Positions 26,158 to 35,101 of a DNA stretch of 64,000 nt are shown one piece after another; position 1 is the first letter of the stretch, and every line of letters begins with the position of its first letter. The notes under the pieces are model-generated. The model did not search any database. It saw nothing but the letters and a program-made list of their open reading frames with translations, and was not told where the DNA came from. The DNA is taken from contig NZ_NTJD01000005.1 of assembly GCF_002358085.1 (NCBI RefSeq), forward strand, positions 1 to 64,000, written 5' to 3'. Source of the stretch: Pseudothioclava arenosa. Its GTDB lineage: Bacteria; Pseudomonadota; Alphaproteobacteria; Rhodobacterales; Rhodobacteraceae. The translations under genes were made by a program, and so were the position numbers.

Positions 26158-28275
26158 TCAAGGTTTGCGCGAGATCTCGCGCCAGCGTTCCACCTGCGCC
26201 ACGTCCGACTCGGCCTCAAGCGCGGTCAGCAACATGTGCAGATGCTCGGTATCGCGAAGCTCGACCTCTACCACCAGCGAGTAGAAGTCGGGTTTGCGGT
26301 CGGTGAAATGCAGGTCCGAGATATTGGCCTTCTGCTGACCGATCAAGGTGCAGATATGCCCGAGCACCCCGGCATCATTCGCGATCGTGATCTTGAGCGT
26401 CACCGAATAGGCGGCCGGGTGCTGGCCCGTGGACCAGTGCAGGTCGACCCAGCGGTCGGGTTGTTCCTCGAACTCCTCGAGCGCGGGGCAGTCGATCGCA
26501 TGGATCACCACGCCCTGGCCGCGATAGGTGATGCCCACGATCCGCTCGCCGGGCAGCGGCTGGCAGCAATTCGCGCGGCGGAAGCTCTGGTCGGCGCCCA
26601 GCCCGATCACCGCGCGTGTGGGTTCGACCGTTTCCGGGCCCTTGATCGCCAGCTCGGGGTAAAGCGCGCCCAGCACTTCGGAGGCGGCGAGTTCCGCCGA
26701 GCCCAGCTGCGCGAGCAATTCGCTTTCATCCGGCAGGCCCAGCGTCTTAGCGGCGGTGCGCAGCGCCTTGTCGGTCACCTTGCGCCCGACATGCTCAAAG
26801 GCCACGCGCGCCAGTTCCGCGCCGAGTTTGACGAAACGCGAGCGATCCTCTTCGCGCAGCGACTTGCGGATCGAGGCGCGGGCGCGGCCGGTTTTCGCGA
26901 TATCGAGCCAGGTCGCCTGCGGACGCTGCCCGGCGGCAGTGATGATCTCGACCGACTGGCCATTCTTCAGCCGCGTCCAGAGCGGCACGCGAATGCCATC
27001 GACCTTGGCGCCGACACAACTGTTCCCGATACGGGTGTGAATGGCATAGGCGTAGTCGATCGGGGTCGCTCCTTTCGGCAGCTTCACCACATCGCCCTTG
27101 GGCGAGAAGCAGAACACCTGATCGGAATACATCTCGAGTTTGACGTTTTCGAGAAACTCGTCGTGATCCCCCTCGCCGAAACGCTCGGTCAGGGTGGCGA
27201 TCCATTGCGCGGGATCGACCGCGAAGGGGTTCGAGGCCCGCTCGCCATCTCGGTAAGACCAATGCGCGGCCACGCCCGCCTCGGCGACCTCATGCATCTG
27301 GCGGGTGCGGATCTGAACCTCGACGCGCTTGCCGTCGCGGCCCGACACCGTGGTGTGGATCGAGCGATAGCCGTTGGTTTTCGGCTGGCTGATGTAATCC
27401 TTGAACCGCCCCGGCACCGCGCGCCAGCGGCGATGGATCAGCCCCAGCACCCGGTAGCAATCGGTTTCCGAGCGCGTGATGACGCGGAAGCCGTAGATGT
27501 CCGAGAGCCGCGAGAAGGTCAGCTGCTTCTCTTCCATCTTGCGCCAGATCGAATAGGGGCGCTTGGCGCGGCCGAAGACATCGGCCTCGATCCCCTCTTC
27601 TTCCAGCAGATGGCGGATGTCGGCGGTGATCTTGGGGATCACATCGCCCGATTCCTTCTGCAGCGAGACGAAGCGGCGGATGATCGAGGTGCGCGCCTCG
27701 GGGTTGAGCACCTTGAAGGCAAGGTCCTCAAGCTCTTCGCGCATCCACTGCATCCCCATGCGACCGGCCAGCGGCGCATAGATCTCCATCGTCTCGCGCG
27801 CCTTCTGCGCCTGCTTCTCGGGCCGCATCGAGCGGATCGTGCGCATGTTGTGCAGCCGGTCCGCCAGCTTGACCAGGATCACCCGCAGGTCCTTGGACAT
27901 CGCCATGAACAGCTTGCGGAAGTTCTCGGCCTGCTTGGTCGCGTTCGAGGACAGCTGCAGGTTGGTCAGCTTGGTCACGCCATCGACCAGCTCGGCAATG
28001 TCATGACCAAAAAGCCGCTCGACCTCGGTATAGGTCGAACGGGTATCCTCGATCGTGTCATGCAAAAGCGCGGTGACGATGGTGGCATCGTCCAGCCGCT
28101 GCTCCGTCAGGATTGCGGCAACTGCGACGGGATGAGAGAAATAGGGCTCGCCCGAATGACGAAACTGACCCTGATGCATATCCAGCCCGTAGGCATAGGC
28201 CCGACGGATCAGATCATCATTGCACTTCGGATTATAAAGGCGAACCAGCGCGATCAGGTCTTCGACGTCGATCAT
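26158..28275 (-). CDS. rel: Bifunctional (p)ppGpp synthetase/hydrolase, Rel/SpoT family
   Basis: The protein has 705 residues. The HD hydrolase domain has FSHPVAVAAIL and HDTIEDT (His72, Asp73). The synthetase domain has YGFRVITRSETDCYRVLG and the RFKD motif in GRFKDYISQPKTNGYRS, the charge version typical of bifunctional enzymes. The TGS domain (FSPKGDVVKLPKGATPIDYA) and a C-terminal ACT domain (NDAGVLGHICTLIGQQKANI) follow. It sets stringent-response alarmone levels and is probably the only long RSH in the cell. It lies 24 bases after rpoZ, the standard rpoZ-spoT order. Confidence 0.96.
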   Translation of the reverse strand: MIDVEDLIALVRLYNPKCNDDLIRRAYAYGLDMHQGQFRHSGEPYFSHPVAVAAILTEQRLDDATIVTALLHDTIEDTRSTYTEVERLFGHDIAELVDGVTKLTNLQLSSNATKQAENFRKLFMAMSKDLRVILVKLADRLHNMRTIRSMRPEKQAQKARETMEIYAPLAGRMGMQWMREELEDLAFKVLNPEARTSIIRRFVSLQKESGDVIPKITADIRHLLEEEGIEADVFGRAKRPYSIWRKMEEKQLTFSRLSDIYGFRVITRSETDCYRVLGLIHRRWRAVPGRFKDYISQPKTNGYRSIHTTVSGRDGKRVEVQIRTRQMHEVAEAGVAAHWSYRDGERASNPFAVDPAQWIATLTERFGEGDHDEFLENVKLEMYSDQVFCFSPKGDVVKLPKGATPIDYAYAIHTRIGNSCVGAKVDGIRVPLWTRLKNGQSVEIITAAGQRPQATWLDIAKTGRARASIRKSLREEDRSRFVKLGAELARVAFEHVGRKVTDKALRTAAKTLGLPDESELLAQLGSAELAASEVLGALYPELAIKGPETVEPTRAVIGLGADQSFRRANCCQPLPGERIVGITYRGQGVVIHAIDCPALEEFEEQPDRWVDLHWSTGQHPAAYSVTLKITIANDAGVLGHICTLIGQQKANISDLHFTDRKPDFYSLVVEVELRDTEHLHMLLTALEAESDVAQVERWREISRKP

Positions 28276-28299
28276 TCGCGCTCGTTCCGCCCCCTCGTC

Positions 28300-28656
28300 T
28301 TATTCGCGACCCTGAGCGTCCATCAGAGCGCGCAGCATGCGCTCTTCCGACATGTCGTCGGCGGAGGGGCGATCGGCGGTCTCGCCGCCCATCAGCAGGG
28401 CCATCGAGTCCTCTTCCATCTCGTCAACTTCGATCTGGGTCTGGTTCGACTCGATCAGACGCTCGCGGAGATCCTCGGCGGATTGGGTTTCTTCGGCGAT
28501 CTCACGCAGCGCAACGACCGGGTTCTTGTCATTGTCGCGGTCAATGGTCAGCGCCGCACCAGCAGCGACTTCGCGCGCACGATGAGCGGCGAGCATCACC
28601 AGCTCGAAGCGGTTCGGAACCTTGTCCACGCAATCTTCAACCGTCACACGGGCCAT
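28300..28656 (-). CDS. rpoZ: RNA polymerase omega subunit
   Basis: The protein has 118 residues with [20 protein letters not shown] and [12 protein letters not shown] at the N-terminus, the conserved omega segment that clamps the beta' subunit. The acidic C-terminal half is variable and usual for alphaproteobacteria. It is the first gene of the rpoZ-rel-DUF2062 transcript. Confidence 0.96.
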   Translation of the reverse strand: MARVTVEDCVDKVPNRFELVMLAAHRAREVAAGAALTIDRDNDKNPVVALREIAEETQSAEDLRERLIESNQTQIEVDEMEEDSMALLMGGETADRPSADDMSEERMLRALMDAQGRE

Positions 28657-28725
28657 GAGCTACTCCAATCGACTTGGGAGAGTTGAACCGCCTATCTAGG
28701 GCGCTCCTTCGGGAAAGACAAGCGC

Positions 28726-29310
28726 TCATTCCGCCGAATTGGCAGCAAACACAGGCCTGATCTGGGCTTTTTCGGCCTCCGGCAGCGCCGCCGCCATCTC
28801 GGCCACGGTTCGCCCGGTGGCCGGGTGGCGCCAGCCGGGGGCGATATCGGCAAGGGGAATCAGCACGAAGCTCCGGTCCTGCAGGCGCGGATGCGGCAAG
28901 ATCAGGACCTCGGGCGCCTCGACCGCCTGACGCTCCGGCGCAAGCCCCCGCCAGCGGGACTGAACCTCCGCATCGGGCAGGATCAGATCGCCCGCCGCGA
29001 GCAGATCAAGATCGACCTTGCGCGCCTCCCAGCGATGCGTGCGCGTGCGCCCAAGCTCCGCCTCGATGCGATGCAGGAGCTCCAGCAATTCCTGCGGCGC
29101 AAGCGCCGTTTCGAGCGTTGCGCAGGCATTGACGAAATCCGGCCCGGACCCGGGCGGATAGGCTGGTGTGCGGTAAAATCGACTGACCGCCCTAATCTTC
29201 ACCCCCGCCTCCGCCAACCCTGCCAGCGCCCGGACCAGGGTCTCGGCGGGCTTCCGCCCGCGGTCTGACAGGTTCGCTCCAAGGCCGATCTGGTAAACCA
29301 AACTGTCCAT
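28726..29310 (-). CDS. folK: 2-amino-4-hydroxy-6-hydroxymethyldihydropteridine diphosphokinase
   Basis: The predicted protein has 194 residues: YQIGLGANLSDRGRKPAETL, VSRFYRTPAYPPGSGPDFVN, HRIEAELGRTRTHRWEARKVDLDLL and LPHPRLQDRSFVLIPL are the HPPK signatures. It transfers pyrophosphate to hydroxymethyldihydropterin in folate synthesis. Start choice is open: the ATG at 29310 or the ATG at 29328; neither has a good site. I prefer 29310, where a G-run lies 11 bases upstream. A 16-bp palindrome overlaps that start codon. Confidence 0.92.
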   Translation of the reverse strand: MDSLVYQIGLGANLSDRGRKPAETLVRALAGLAEAGVKIRAVSRFYRTPAYPPGSGPDFVNACATLETALAPQELLELLHRIEAELGRTRTHRWEARKVDLDLLAAGDLILPDAEVQSRWRGLAPERQAVEAPEVLILPHPRLQDRSFVLIPLADIAPGWRHPATGRTVAEMAAALPEAEKAQIRPVFAANSAE

Positions 29311-29318
29311 TTGGACAG
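29303..29318. promoter_or_regulatory. 16-bp inverted repeat CTGTCCA-TT-TGGACAG
   Basis: A perfect seven-base inverted repeat with a two-base centre overlaps the folK start codon and lies 129 bases before the divergent NYN-gene start. The symmetry and length look like an operator for a dimeric regulator. The regulator is unknown. Confidence 0.45.
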
Positions 29319-29446
29319 ATACCCCCATGTAGGTGACAACCCTATAGTGAGCCTGCTGCGCCAGCAGCAATTCTGAGATTGGTTCTGTCAAGTCCGTTCA
29401 GGTGACGCAACTAAGAAGAAAAACAAGAAAAGACGAAGAGGCTACC

Positions 29447-30001
29447 ATGTTTTACAAAGACGAACGTCTGGCCCTGTTCATTGACGGTTCCAACCTTTAC
29501 GCCGCCGCGAAAGCTCTTGGTTTCGACATCGACTACAAGCTGCTCCGCCAGGAATTCGAACGCCGCGGCAAGCTGGTCCGCGCCTTCTACTACACCGCGC
29601 TTCTGGAAAACGAAGAATATTCCCCGATCCGCCCGCTGGTCGACTGGCTGAACTACAACGGCTTCGCGATGCGCACGAAGCCCGCCAAGGAATATACCGA
29701 CTCGATGGGCCGCCGGAAGGTCAAGGGCAACATGGACATCGAGCTGACCGTCGATGCGATGGAACTGGCCGAGCGCCTTGACCACATCGTGCTGTTCTCG
29801 GGCGATGGCGATTTCCGTCCGCTGGTCGAAGCGCTGCAACGCCGCGGCTGCCGCGTCTCGGTGGTCTCGACAATCCGCTCGCAGCCGCCGATGATCGCCG
29901 ACGAACTGCGCCGCCAGGCCGACAACTTCATCGAGCTCGACGCGCTGCGTGACGTCATCGGCCGTCCCCCGCGCGAACCGCGCGACGGCGACGAAAGCTG
30001 A
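29447..30001 (+). CDS. NYN-domain (LabA/DUF88) protein, putative RNA-directed nuclease
   Basis: The protein has 184 residues from the ATG at 29447, preceded by an AGAGG site. It is a NYN/PIN-like domain: LALFIDGSNLYAAAKAL near the start, KVKGNMDIELTVDAMELA, and IVLFSGDGDFRPLVEAL, giving the Asp residues of the metal-binding pocket. The C-terminus is short and charged. NYN proteins are predicted ribonucleases, and the LabA branch is known from cyanobacterial clock output. The role here is unknown. It stands alone and is closed by a strong terminator. Confidence 0.9.
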   Translation: MFYKDERLALFIDGSNLYAAAKALGFDIDYKLLRQEFERRGKLVRAFYYTALLENEEYSPIRPLVDWLNYNGFAMRTKPAKEYTDSMGRRKVKGNMDIELTVDAMELAERLDHIVLFSGDGDFRPLVEALQRRGCRVSVVSTIRSQPPMIADELRRQADNFIELDALRDVIGRPPREPRDGDES

Positions 30002-30041
30002 TCCCCTTTTCGGCCGGGCACTCCGTCTTCCGGCCCGCTTC

Positions 30042-30073
30042 GAGCGCGCGGAATGTCCGCGCGCTCTTTTTTT
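30042..30073 (+). terminator. Strong rho-independent terminator after the NYN gene
   Basis: An 11-bp perfect stem GAGCGCGCGGA/TCCGCGCGCTC with loop ATG is followed by seven T. It is the strongest intrinsic terminator in the window together with the one after serA. Confidence 0.95.
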
Positions 30074-30100
30074 GTTCGACGCCCCGGCGTATCAGGGGCC

Positions 30101-30547
30101 ATGTTCGAAACCCTCTCGCTCTTCGGCCTGTTTGTCTCGGCGATGCTGGCCGCGACCCCGATCCCGTTCCAGTCGGAGGTCGTCTTCGTCGCGCTGCAAA
30201 CTGCGGGCGAGGTGCCGATCTGGCAGATGCTTGTGGTTGCGGGCACCGGCAACACGCTGGGCGCCTTGATCACCTATGTGATCGGGCGCGGCGCCAACCA
30301 TTGGCGCGACCGGCGCTGGTTTCCCGCCTCGCCCGAACAGATGGCCCGCGCCGAAAGCTGGTTTCACCGCTGGGGGGCTTGGGTGCTCCTGCTCAGCTGG
30401 GCGCCGGGCGGCGACCTTGCCTGCCTCGTCGCAGGCGTGCTGCGGATGAACCCGCTCCTGTTCACGCTCCTGGTCGCGATCGCGAAAACCGCGCGCTACG
30501 CCGTCGTGGCCTTCCTCACCGCCCAGACCCTGAGCGCGCTGGCCTGA
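30101..30547 (+). CDS. YqaA/DedA-like (VTT domain) membrane protein
   Basis: The protein has 148 residues from the ATG at 30101 (AGGGG upstream). It is a short SNARE-associated/VTT domain protein: LAATPIPFQSEVVFVALQ, VAGTGNTLGALITYVIGRG, and WVLLLSWAPGGDLACLVAG carry the conserved Gly and Arg/Pro positions of the YqaA branch. Three or four helices are expected. The DedA superfamily is tied to lipid flipping and membrane potential, but this member is unstudied. A repeat element begins directly at its stop codon. Confidence 0.85.
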   Translation: MFETLSLFGLFVSAMLAATPIPFQSEVVFVALQTAGEVPIWQMLVVAGTGNTLGALITYVIGRGANHWRDRRWFPASPEQMARAESWFHRWGAWVLLLSWAPGGDLACLVAGVLRMNPLLFTLLVAIAKTARYAVVAFLTAQTLSALA

Positions 30548-30548
30548 G

Positions 30549-30602
30549 TTTCATCGAGCCCCAAATACTCCGGGGGAGGCCGCAGGCCGGGGGCGGAGCC
30601 CC
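30549..30602 (+). repeat. 3'-end repeat element copy 6
   Basis: TTTCATCGAGCC then CCAAATACTCCGGGGG starts one base after the TGA of the YqaA-like gene. The hairpin GGGGC/GCCCC (loop gga, 30590-30602) follows, preceded by a small GGCC-GC-AGGCC stem. Confidence 0.75.
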
Positions 30603-30661
30603 TTCCCGTCTGGACGCGGGCGCGCCACCGCATTAGGTCTGGTCGAAACAAGGAGCGCGCG

Positions 30662-31606
30662 ATGAAACCTGCCCTCACCCTTTATCTCGCAGCCCCGCGC
30701 GGCTTTTGCGCGGGCGTCGACCGGGCGATCAAGATCGTCGAGATGGCGATCGAGAAATGGGGCGCGCCGGTCTTTGTCCGCCACGAGATCGTGCACAACA
30801 AATTCGTCGTCGACAGCCTGCGCGAAAAAGGCGCGGTCTTCGTCGAGGAACTCAGCGACTGCCCCGACGACCGGCCGGTGATCTTCTCGGCGCATGGCGT
30901 GCCGAAATCCGTCCCCGCCGAGGCGCAGCGGCGCAACATGGTTTATGTCGACGCGACCTGCCCGCTGGTCTCCAAGGTCCATATCGAGGCCGAACGTCAT
31001 CACGCGGACGGGTTGCAGATGGTGATGATCGGCCATGCCGGCCACCCCGAGGTGCTGGGCACGATGGGCCAGCTGCCCGAGGGCGAGGTGCTTTTGGTCG
31101 AGACCGCCGAGGATGTTGCGCATCTTGCCCCGCGCGACCCCGAGCGGCTCGCCTTCATCACCCAGACGACGCTCTCGGTCGATGACACGGCGGGCATCGT
31201 CGCGGCACTCAAGGCGCGGTTTCCCGGCATCGTCGGCCCCGCCAAGGAAGACATCTGCTACGCCACCACCAACCGTCAGGCCGCGGTCAAGACAATCGCG
31301 CCGCGGATCGAGGCGCTCCTGGTCATCGGCGCGCCGAACTCGTCGAACTCGCGCCGCCTCGTGGAGGTCGGCAGCGCCAATGGCTGCGCCTACAGCCAGC
31401 TCGTGCAGCGCGCGACCGATATCGACTGGCGCGCGCTCGATGGCGTACGCGCGGTCGGCGTGACGGCGGGCGCCTCGGCCCCCGAAGTGTTGATCAACGA
31501 GGTCATCGACGCTTTCCGCGCGCGCTTCGACCTGACCGTCGAACTGGTCGAGACCGCCCGCGAAGACATCGAATTCAAAGTCCCCCGCGTCTTGCGCATG
31601 TCCTGA
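30662..31606 (+). CDS. ispH: 4-hydroxy-3-methylbut-2-enyl diphosphate reductase
   Basis: The protein has 314 residues. The three cluster-binding cysteines are in [23 protein letters not shown] and [10 protein letters not shown]. The proton-relay segments EIVHNKFVV and [10 protein letters not shown] are intact, as is [10 protein letters not shown]. It makes IPP and DMAPP with a 4Fe-4S centre in the last step of the MEP pathway. The ATG follows AAGGAGC. It begins a plus-strand run of ispH, GST, lysE, rnhA and the TRIC gene. Confidence 0.97.
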   Translation: MKPALTLYLAAPRGFCAGVDRAIKIVEMAIEKWGAPVFVRHEIVHNKFVVDSLREKGAVFVEELSDCPDDRPVIFSAHGVPKSVPAEAQRRNMVYVDATCPLVSKVHIEAERHHADGLQMVMIGHAGHPEVLGTMGQLPEGEVLLVETAEDVAHLAPRDPERLAFITQTTLSVDDTAGIVAALKARFPGIVGPAKEDICYATTNRQAAVKTIAPRIEALLVIGAPNSSNSRRLVEVGSANGCAYSQLVQRATDIDWRALDGVRAVGVTAGASAPEVLINEVIDAFRARFDLTVELVETAREDIEFKVPRVLRMS

Positions 31607-31618
31607 AAGGTGCCTGAT

Positions 31619-32224
31619 ATGTTGCTCTATAACATGCCATCTTCCGGCAATAGCTACAAAGTCCGCCTGCTGATGGCGCTTTTGGGCAAGACCTACGACA
31701 CCGTGGATGTCGAATATCTGACCGATGCGCTGGATCAGGCCAAGGCCACGGGCGCGATGCCCTTTGGCAAGGCGCCTGTGCTGCATCTGGATGACGGGCG
31801 GATGCTGCCCGAATCGAATGCGATCCTGTGCTATCTGGCCGAAGGCACCGATCTGATCCCCGCTGACGCCTATACCCGTGCACAGATGCTGTCATGGATG
31901 TTCTGGGAACAGAACCAACATGAAGGCGTGATCGCCGTGCGCGCCGCCTTGCGCAACTATCCCCATCGCGCCGCCCAAGCCACGCCCGAACGGATGGCGG
32001 ACCTTCTGGCGTCCGGCAACGGGCTTTTGAAGATCATGGACGATCATCTGGCGGGGCGCGACTGGCTGGTGGGCGATGCGCTGTCTTTGGCCGATATCTG
32101 CCTTTACGCCTATACCCACACCGCCGAAACGAAGGGCGGCTATGATCTGGCTCCCTTCCCCGCACTGCGTGCTTGGCTTGCCCGTATCGCCGCGCTGCCC
32201 GCCTATAAGGGGCTTGATGACTGA
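31619..32224 (+). CDS. Glutathione S-transferase family protein
   Basis: The predicted protein has 201 residues. The N-terminal thioredoxin-like domain is MLLYNMPSSGNSYKVRLLMA with GKAPVLHLDDG and the cis-Pro/ES turn LPESNAILCYLA. The helical C-terminal domain contains LVGDALSLADICLYAYTH, the N-capping box. The ATG at 31619 has AAAGG eight bases upstream. A GTG at 31610 is in frame. Codon use is less GC-biased than its neighbours (TTG, TCT, TAT and AAT are frequent), which suggests a separate origin. Its stop overlaps the next gene as TGATG. Confidence 0.9.
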   Translation: MLLYNMPSSGNSYKVRLLMALLGKTYDTVDVEYLTDALDQAKATGAMPFGKAPVLHLDDGRMLPESNAILCYLAEGTDLIPADAYTRAQMLSWMFWEQNQHEGVIAVRAALRNYPHRAAQATPERMADLLASGNGLLKIMDDHLAGRDWLVGDALSLADICLYAYTHTAETKGGYDLAPFPALRAWLARIAALPAYKGLDD

Positions 32225-32829
32225 TGAGCCTTGCCTTTCTTGCCACTACATTCGTGATCTGCCTCGCCCCCGGTATCGGGGTTGTCTACACGCTCTCGGT
32301 CGCGCTGGCGCAGGGGCTGCGCGGCGGGCTTTGGGCGGCGCTGGGGTGCACGCTGGCCACGCTGGTGCATCTGGGCGTCGCGATGGCGGGGCTGGCGGCA
32401 GTGCTGCACAGCTCGGCCGTGCTGTTCCAGAGCGTGAAATTCGCGGGCGTCGCCTATCTGCTCTGGATGGCCTGGGGCACCCTGCGTTCAACCGGAGGGC
32501 TGCAGGTGCAGGCCGCCACCGAGGCGCAGCCGGTCGCGCGGCTGGTCTGGCGCGGCATCATGCTGAACCTGCTCAACCCCAAGATCCCGATGTTCTTCAT
32601 GGCCTTCCTGCCGCAATTCATGGCGCCCACCGATGGCGCGCTGATGATGGCCGAACTGGGCGCGGTTTTCGCCGCGATGACCTTCGCCGTCTTCGCGGGC
32701 TATGCCGCGCTTGCGGCCTCGGGGCGTGAGGCGGTGCTGTCGCGCCCGGCCGTCACCGCCTGGATGCGGCGCCTCTTTGCGGCGTCCTTCGCCGCGCTTG
32801 GGTTGCGCCTCGCGCTGGAGCGCGCGTGA
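32224..32829 (+). CDS. LysE-family exporter
   Basis: The protein has 201 residues with about six membrane helices. The N-terminal [21 protein letters not shown] and [19 protein letters not shown], the [14 protein letters not shown] segment, and [20 protein letters not shown] are the LysE/RhtB signatures. These proteins export amino acids, often homoserine, threonine or lysine. The substrate is not inferable. It overlaps the GST stop and the rnhA start by one base each, so all three are translationally linked. Confidence 0.92.
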   Translation: MSLAFLATTFVICLAPGIGVVYTLSVALAQGLRGGLWAALGCTLATLVHLGVAMAGLAAVLHSSAVLFQSVKFAGVAYLLWMAWGTLRSTGGLQVQAATEAQPVARLVWRGIMLNLLNPKIPMFFMAFLPQFMAPTDGALMMAELGAVFAAMTFAVFAGYAALAASGREAVLSRPAVTAWMRRLFAASFAALGLRLALERA

Positions 32830-33278
32830 TGGAGTTTCACGCCTGGACCGACGGTGCCTGCTCGGGCAACCCGGGCCCCGGCGGCTGGGGCGTTCTGATG
32901 CGCGCGATGGAGGGCGAGACCGTCCTGAAAGCGCGCGAGCTGTCGGGCGGCGAGGCGGACACCACCAACAACCGGATGGAGCTGATGGCGGCGATCAGCG
33001 CGCTTGAGGCCCTGACCCGCCCCGTCGAGATCACCATCACCACCGACTCGGCCTATGTGAAAAACGGCGTGACCACCTGGATCCACGGCTGGAAGCGCAA
33101 CGGCTGGCGCACCGCCGACAAGAAGCCGGTGAAGAATGTCGACCTCTGGCAGCGGCTTGAAGAGGCGCAGGCGCGCCACAAGGTGCGCTGGGAATGGATC
33201 AAGGGCCACGCCGGCCACCCGGAAAACGAGCGCGCCGACGAACTCGCCCGCGCCGGCATGGCGCCGTTCAAGCCATGA
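32829..33278 (+). CDS. rnhA: Ribonuclease HI
   Basis: The protein has 149 residues. Catalytic acids are in [41 protein letters not shown] and [11 protein letters not shown]. It removes RNA from RNA-DNA hybrids. The ATG at 32829 overlaps the lysE TGA as TGATG; a GTG three bases upstream is also in frame. The stop overlaps the next ATG as ATGA. Confidence 0.96.
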   Translation: MEFHAWTDGACSGNPGPGGWGVLMRAMEGETVLKARELSGGEADTTNNRMELMAAISALEALTRPVEITITTDSAYVKNGVTTWIHGWKRNGWRTADKKPVKNVDLWQRLEEAQARHKVRWEWIKGHAGHPENERADELARAGMAPFKP

Positions 33279-33958
33279 GCGGCTGGGCGCCCCTTGCCGC
33301 CGAGCTGTCGCTGGGCACGCTCCTCGGAGATCGCCCGATTGCCACCGCGCTCGATTACGCCTCGGTGCTGGTCTTCGCGCTGACCGGCGCGCTGGTCGCC
33401 TCGCGCCAGCAACTCGATATCGTCGGTTTCATCTTTATCGCGATCCTGACCGCGCTTGGCGGCGGCACGCTGCGCGACCTGCTGCTGGGGCGCGACCCGG
33501 TGTTCTGGGTCGGCCGGCCCGAATTCATCGTGCTGGCCTCGCTTGCGGCGATCATCGTGTTCTTTACCGCGCATCTTTTGGAAAGCCGCTATCGCGCGCT
33601 GCTGTGGCTCGACGCCTGCGCATTGGCCGTCGCGGTGCCTGCGGGCGTCTCGATCACGCTGGCGCTTGGCCACGGGCCGGTGATCGTGCTGCTGATGGGG
33701 GTTGTCACCGGCACCTTCGGCGGGCTGATGCGCGACGTGGTCTGCAACGAGGTGCCGCTGGTGCTGAAACAGGGCGAGCTCTACCTCAGCTGCGCCTTTG
33801 CCGGGGCGGCGACGGCGCTGATCCTTGGCGCAGTTGGACTGCCGGGCCTGCCCGCGCTGATCGGCTGCGGGTTGGTCACGCTGTTCCTGCGCGCGGGATC
33901 GCTGCGGCTGGGCTGGAAACTGCCGGTCTACAAGGCCCGCCCGCCGCGCCAGCGCTAA
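33275..33958 (+). CDS. TRIC-type cation channel (UPF0126/YicG family)
   Basis: The predicted protein has 227 residues with two homologous halves, each of about three helices. Each carries the family motif: [20 protein letters not shown] in the first and [19 protein letters not shown] in the second. Prokaryotic TRIC channels conduct monovalent cations as trimers. The ATG at 33275 overlaps the rnhA stop. The gene ends in CTAA, overlapping the lrgB stop on the other strand by four bases. Confidence 0.9.
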   Translation: MSGWAPLAAELSLGTLLGDRPIATALDYASVLVFALTGALVASRQQLDIVGFIFIAILTALGGGTLRDLLLGRDPVFWVGRPEFIVLASLAAIIVFFTAHLLESRYRALLWLDACALAVAVPAGVSITLALGHGPVIVLLMGVVTGTFGGLMRDVVCNEVPLVLKQGELYLSCAFAGAATALILGAVGLPGLPALIGCGLVTLFLRAGSLRLGWKLPVYKARPPRQR

Positions 33959-34671
33959 AGGAACAGCCGCAGCACAAGCGGCGCCAGAAACGCCGTCAGC
34001 ACCGCATTCAGCCCCATCCCGATCGAGGCAAAGGCCCCCGCCGTGTCATGCACCTGAAAGGCGCGCGCCGTTCCGATGCCATGCGCGGCCACGCCGGTCG
34101 CAAAGCCCCGCGCCCGCCAGTCGCGCAGCCGCAACAGGTTCAGCATCGGCGTCACGAAGATCGCCCCGATCATCCCGGTCAGCAGCACCAGCACGGCCGT
34201 CAGCGTCGGCTGCCCGCCCAGCGCCTCGGATATCCCGATCGCGACCGGCGCCGTGGCCGATTTCGGCGCCAGCGAGGCCAGAAGCTCGGGCCCCGCGCCC
34301 AGCGCCTTGGCAATCGCCAACGCCGAGGCCACCGCCGTGAACGACCCCGCCAGAAGCGCCGCGAGGATCGGCAAGAGTGCCCGGCGGATCGCGCGCAGGT
34401 TGGCCTGCAGCGGCACCGCGAGGCAAACCGTCGCCGGACCCAGCATGAAATGCACGAATTGCGCGCCCTCGAAATACTCCGCATAGGGCGTGGCCGTCGC
34501 CCAGAGCACCAGCGCCAGCACGATCACCGCGATCATCACCGGGTTGGCAAAGGGCGTGCGCCCGGCCTTCTGGAACAGCGTGTCGCCGATCCAGTAGGCG
34601 ACCAGCGTGGCCGAGAGCCACAAGAGCGGCTCGGAGGCGAGATAGGACCAGATCAGCGCGGCATCAGTCAT
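33955..34671 (-). CDS. lrgB: LrgB-family membrane protein
   Basis: The predicted protein has 238 residues starting MTDAALIWSYLASEPLLWLS at the ATG at 34671. Family motifs are FMLGPATVCLAVPLQANL, SLAPKSATAPVAIGISEALGG and GVAAHGIGTARAF. With LrgA it forms the CidA/LrgA-LrgB holin-like system, linked to pyruvate or glycolate export and to murein hydrolase control. It overlaps the lrgA stop by eight bases. Confidence 0.93.
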   Translation of the reverse strand: MTDAALIWSYLASEPLLWLSATLVAYWIGDTLFQKAGRTPFANPVMIAVIVLALVLWATATPYAEYFEGAQFVHFMLGPATVCLAVPLQANLRAIRRALLPILAALLAGSFTAVASALAIAKALGAGPELLASLAPKSATAPVAIGISEALGGQPTLTAVLVLLTGMIGAIFVTPMLNLLRLRDWRARGFATGVAAHGIGTARAFQVHDTAGAFASIGMGLNAVLTAFLAPLVLRLFL

Positions 34672-35020
34672 CGGCGCGACTCCCGACCAGACGCGCAACC
34701 AGCGTGAAGGTCACCGCCCCCACGACAATCGCCACCAGCGTCGAGCCAACCAGCGCCAGCGCCAGCGCCGTTCCATATTCCGCCAGCACCGGCATATGCG
34801 CGACAACCCCCACGCCCGCCGGCACGAACAGGAGCGACAGATGCTGCAACAGCCCCTGCGCGGTCGGGCGCACCAGCGCGTTCAGCCGCGGCGAGAGGCT
34901 CAGCGCCACCACCATCGCGACCATCCCCAGAACCGGCCCCGGCAAGGGCAGATGCGCCGCGCGCGACACCACTTCGCCCGCCAGCTGGAACAGCAAAATC
35001 ACCGATAGCGCCGCGACCAT
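34664..35020 (-). CDS. lrgA: CidA/LrgA-family holin-like protein
   Basis: The protein has 118 residues and four membrane helices: ILLFQLAGEVVSRAAHLPLP, the LPGPVLGMVAMVVAL motif, LLFVPAGVGVVAHM, then a last helix. It pairs with lrgB in one operon. GGGAGG stands before the ATG. The 191-bp gap to smc carries two DnaA-box-like sites. Confidence 0.92.
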   Translation of the reverse strand: MVAALSVILLFQLAGEVVSRAAHLPLPGPVLGMVAMVVALSLSPRLNALVRPTAQGLLQHLSLLFVPAGVGVVAHMPVLAEYGTALALALVGSTLVAIVVGAVTFTLVARLVGSRADD

Positions 35021-35038
35021 CCCGGCCTCCCGTCCTTG

Positions 35039-35047
35039 TGTGGATAT
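35039..35047 (-). promoter_or_regulatory. DnaA-box-like site 1
   Basis: TGTGGATAT differs by one base from TGTGGATAA, the complement of the DnaA box TTATCCACA. It lies 63 bp from site 2, about six helical turns. Confidence 0.4.
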
Positions 35048-35101
35048 GCCCCAAGGCTACGCAGTTTCGCCCCGTCACGAAAGCAAATATCACGCATATC
35101 T

